From assembly GCA_963837165.1 (NCBI GenBank), contig CAWIMD010000002.1:682001-746000 (forward strand): a stretch of 64,000 bases of DNA, in the 5' to 3' direction. Of this stretch, positions 62,438 to 64,000 are shown piece after piece. Position 1 is the stretch's first letter. Each line of letters begins with the position of its first letter. The notes beneath the pieces were generated by a model. The model had not been told where the DNA came from. It worked only from the letters and a program-made list of their open reading frames with translations, and made no database searches. The position numbers and the translations under genes were made by a program. Source of the stretch: JAENWD01 sp963837165. Its GTDB lineage: Bacteria > Acidobacteriota > Vicinamibacteria > Vicinamibacterales > JAENWD01.

Positions 62438-64000
62438 TCACCGCGAGGCGATGCGCTCCAGGTGGATCCGGCCGAAGCCCGCGCGGACATCCGCCGCGAC
62501 GACGGCATGCCCTGGGTCGGTAGTGACCCAGGCGGTGGCCAGGATTGGCGTGCGCCGCGCGACGCGCTCGGCGATCTGCAGCTCGAGTCGAATCGCCTCG
62601 ACCGTCCGGCCGCCGATCGAGGCGGGCTCGCGTGCCGCGACGTCCACCGTCACGAGGTAGGTGCGCCCGTTGTCGGTGACCGGCAGCGTCACGCGAGTGC
62701 CTGGTTGGAGCGGCTGGGTCCGGATGTAATAGAGCGCGGTGAGCGGGTCTCGCGTTCCGGCCGGGATGTGGAAGGACAGGCCGTCGGCGCCGGGCGGCCC
62801 GACGGCCACGCGACCGTCGGCCTGATCGAACCGCATCTCCCGCTCGATCGCGCGCCGGCCCTCCTGCAGGCGGCGCAGATGCCACGTCGGGAGCAGGCCG
62901 GGCGTGGCAATCGTCTCGAACCGGTCGTGCGCCTCGAAGAACGACGACACCCAGGGCGCCGTGTCGGCCGCGACCACGAAGCGGTACGGTAGGTCCGCCG
63001 AGGGCCCCGCCTCAACCGAGAGCCGCGCCGTGCCGGCGGGCAGGTCCAGCCGGCCGCCGGCCCACTGGATCGTGTAGGAAGCCGCCTCGCCGACGTCGAA
63101 CGGGATGGGACCCGTCGGCGGCGGAGGCGGCGGTGCAGGGCGGCGCAACCGGGCGTCGGTGGCGTCCGTCCACACCAGCTCGTAGATCACCGAATCGCGC
63201 AGCCGCGCGCGCTCGACGAGCGGCGTGTCGGCGAGCGGCAGGAGCCCGCGGGCGGCCTGCTGCGCGGTCACGGCACCAGCCAGCGGACCCGGCGCGACCA
63301 CGAAGCGCACGTTGAAGTCGTGCAGCGCCCAGAGCGCGTCGGCGGTCGGGAACGGGTGCAGCGCGTCCACGAGCGCCGGATAGAACGCCGGGCGCTGTCC
63401 CGACGCGCCGTTCACCAGCGGGCGGTCGTACTGCAGGGAGTCGACCATCGCGATCGTGTCGTGGCGATCGTTGGTGACAGGCAGGTAGACGACGGCGCCG
63501 GCACCCGGGACGGCGGCGAGCCATTGTCCGACCGCGGTGCGGATCGCGGGCCGCGCGACGAGAGGCCAGGGCATCGAGGCGTACTCGACGAACATGCCGG
63601 CCACGAGCGCACCCGCCAGGAGCGCACCCCGACGACTGGCCACGGCGTCGGCGCCAAAGGCCGCGGCAATGGCCAGCCCGAAGGCGACGAGCACGCCGAA
63701 GCGGGCCGGGGCCCGAATCGCCTGGAACCCGAAGATGAGGTGGTGCGCCGCCGCATACACCGGGCGCACGCCGTCGGGACCCAGCGACAGGACGAATCCC
63801 AGAACGGCGACGGCCGCCGCGACCCCGAGCAACCCGCGGTGCGGGCCACGCCAGCCTCCGATCAGCCCGGCGATCCCGAGCGCCAGCAGCAGCGCGCCGG
63901 GGAACAACCCGTCTTCCACCCCTTCCTGCCTGTGGGCGCGCAGGCCGCCGGCCGCGTCGCGTGCCGTCAGCAGGTGTGTGCGTCCGTAGAGCCGATTGAG
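62438..64000 (-). CDS. Hypothetical large membrane protein (partial, N-terminus off window)
   Basis: The frame is open to the right edge, so the true start lies outside; 520 residues are visible. It has at least four membrane helices in the first half (ALLLALGIAGLIGGWRG, LLGVAAAVAVLGFVLSL, ARFGVLVAFGLAIAAAFGAD) with the loop IFGFQAIRAPARFG, then a large soluble domain (AGAVVYLPVTNDRHDTIAMV, a Pro-rich linker of about eight Pro, and a beta-rich C-terminus). The architecture resembles YfhO-like or PTPS-related multi-pass glycosyltransferase-type proteins. I assign no substrate. It ends 58 bp before ftsE. Confidence 0.78.
   Translation of the reverse strand, partial: LNRLYGRTHLLTARDAAGGLRAHRQEGVEDGLFPGALLLALGIAGLIGGWRGPHRGLLGVAAAVAVLGFVLSLGPDGVRPVYAAAHHLIFGFQAIRAPARFGVLVAFGLAIAAAFGADAVASRRGALLAGALVAGMFVEYASMPWPLVARPAIRTAVGQWLAAVPGAGAVVYLPVTNDRHDTIAMVDSLQYDRPLVNGASGQRPAFYPALVDALHPFPTADALWALHDFNVRFVVAPGPLAGAVTAQQAARGLLPLADTPLVERARLRDSVIYELVWTDATDARLRRPAPPPPPPTGPIPFDVGEAASYTIQWAGGRLDLPAGTARLSVEAGPSADLPYRFVVAADTAPWVSSFFEAHDRFETIATPGLLPTWHLRRLQEGRRAIEREMRFDQADGRVAVGPPGADGLSFHIPAGTRDPLTALYYIRTQPLQPGTRVTLPVTDNGRTYLVTVDVAAREPASIGGRTVEAIRLELQIAERVARRTPILATAWVTTDPGHAVVAADVRAGFGRIHLERIASR

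Overview
The window is a dense, high-GC, mostly housekeeping stretch of a bacterial chromosome. The gene set suggests a diderm bacterium, most likely an acidobacterium of the Vicinamibacteria type. Pointers are a VWFA-related acidobacterial-type protein, TonB-like proteins with GGKIKPP/PVYPA signatures, PilM/PilN, a secretin, LolA, and self-complementary intergenic repeats. The taxonomy is inferred from gene families, not from a database search. I see no mobile element, prophage or CRISPR array.

Layout. 1-1599 (minus): type IV pilus pilM and a pilN cut by the window edge. 2072-7134 (plus): rplM-rpsI-rpsB-tsf-pyrH-frr and a threonine synthase. 7198-10375: phosphofructokinase, tRNA-Ala(CGC), a frame-disrupted HEAT-TonB gene and two small unknown genes. 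10434-14974 (plus): a DUF2723 membrane protein, lolA and a TPR-bearing secretin lipoprotein. 15068-22397 (minus): nagZ-ldcA-mpl-pxpB-pxpC-murB-murA, a cell-wall recycling and synthesis operon with two 5-oxoprolinase subunits inside it. 22446-24400 (plus): polX and a small partner. 24407-31905 (minus): rodZ, thiE, TPR genes, rnhB and ffh-rpsP-khpA-rimM-trmD-rplS. 32070-33033 (plus): DUF2239 and GIY-YIG. 33036-42634 (minus): TPR/RDD proteins, pgpA, cinA, thpR, plsY, gpsA, ftsY and ribD-ribE-ribBA. 42774-43673 (plus): formiminotransferase. 43937-49169 (minus): flippase-like protein, nrdR, ntrY, ntrX. 49272-52620 (plus): purC, a Fis-like gene and groES-groEL under a CIRCE operator. 52765-64000: tonB, a VWFA protein, tatA, rnr-selB, glycerate 2-kinase, ftsE-ftsX and a large membrane protein that runs off the edge.

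Genes are packed tightly. Many minus-strand neighbours share ATGA or GTGA overlaps, implying translational coupling. Recognisable sigma-70 promoters mostly have 18-bp spacers. A separate group of genes has a -10 hexamer only 5-12 nt before the start codon and no Shine-Dalgarno, which suggests leaderless mRNAs.

Most interesting points: the muropeptide-recycling operon carrying PxpBC; MurA with Asp at the fosfomycin-target Cys position; a liposecretin with a built-in TPR next to lolA; the leaderless-promoter set and a palindromic shared -10 between nagZ and polX; an octamer repeat at the threonine synthase start; a CTG start candidate for glycerate kinase; and the double-frameshift HEAT-TonB gene.
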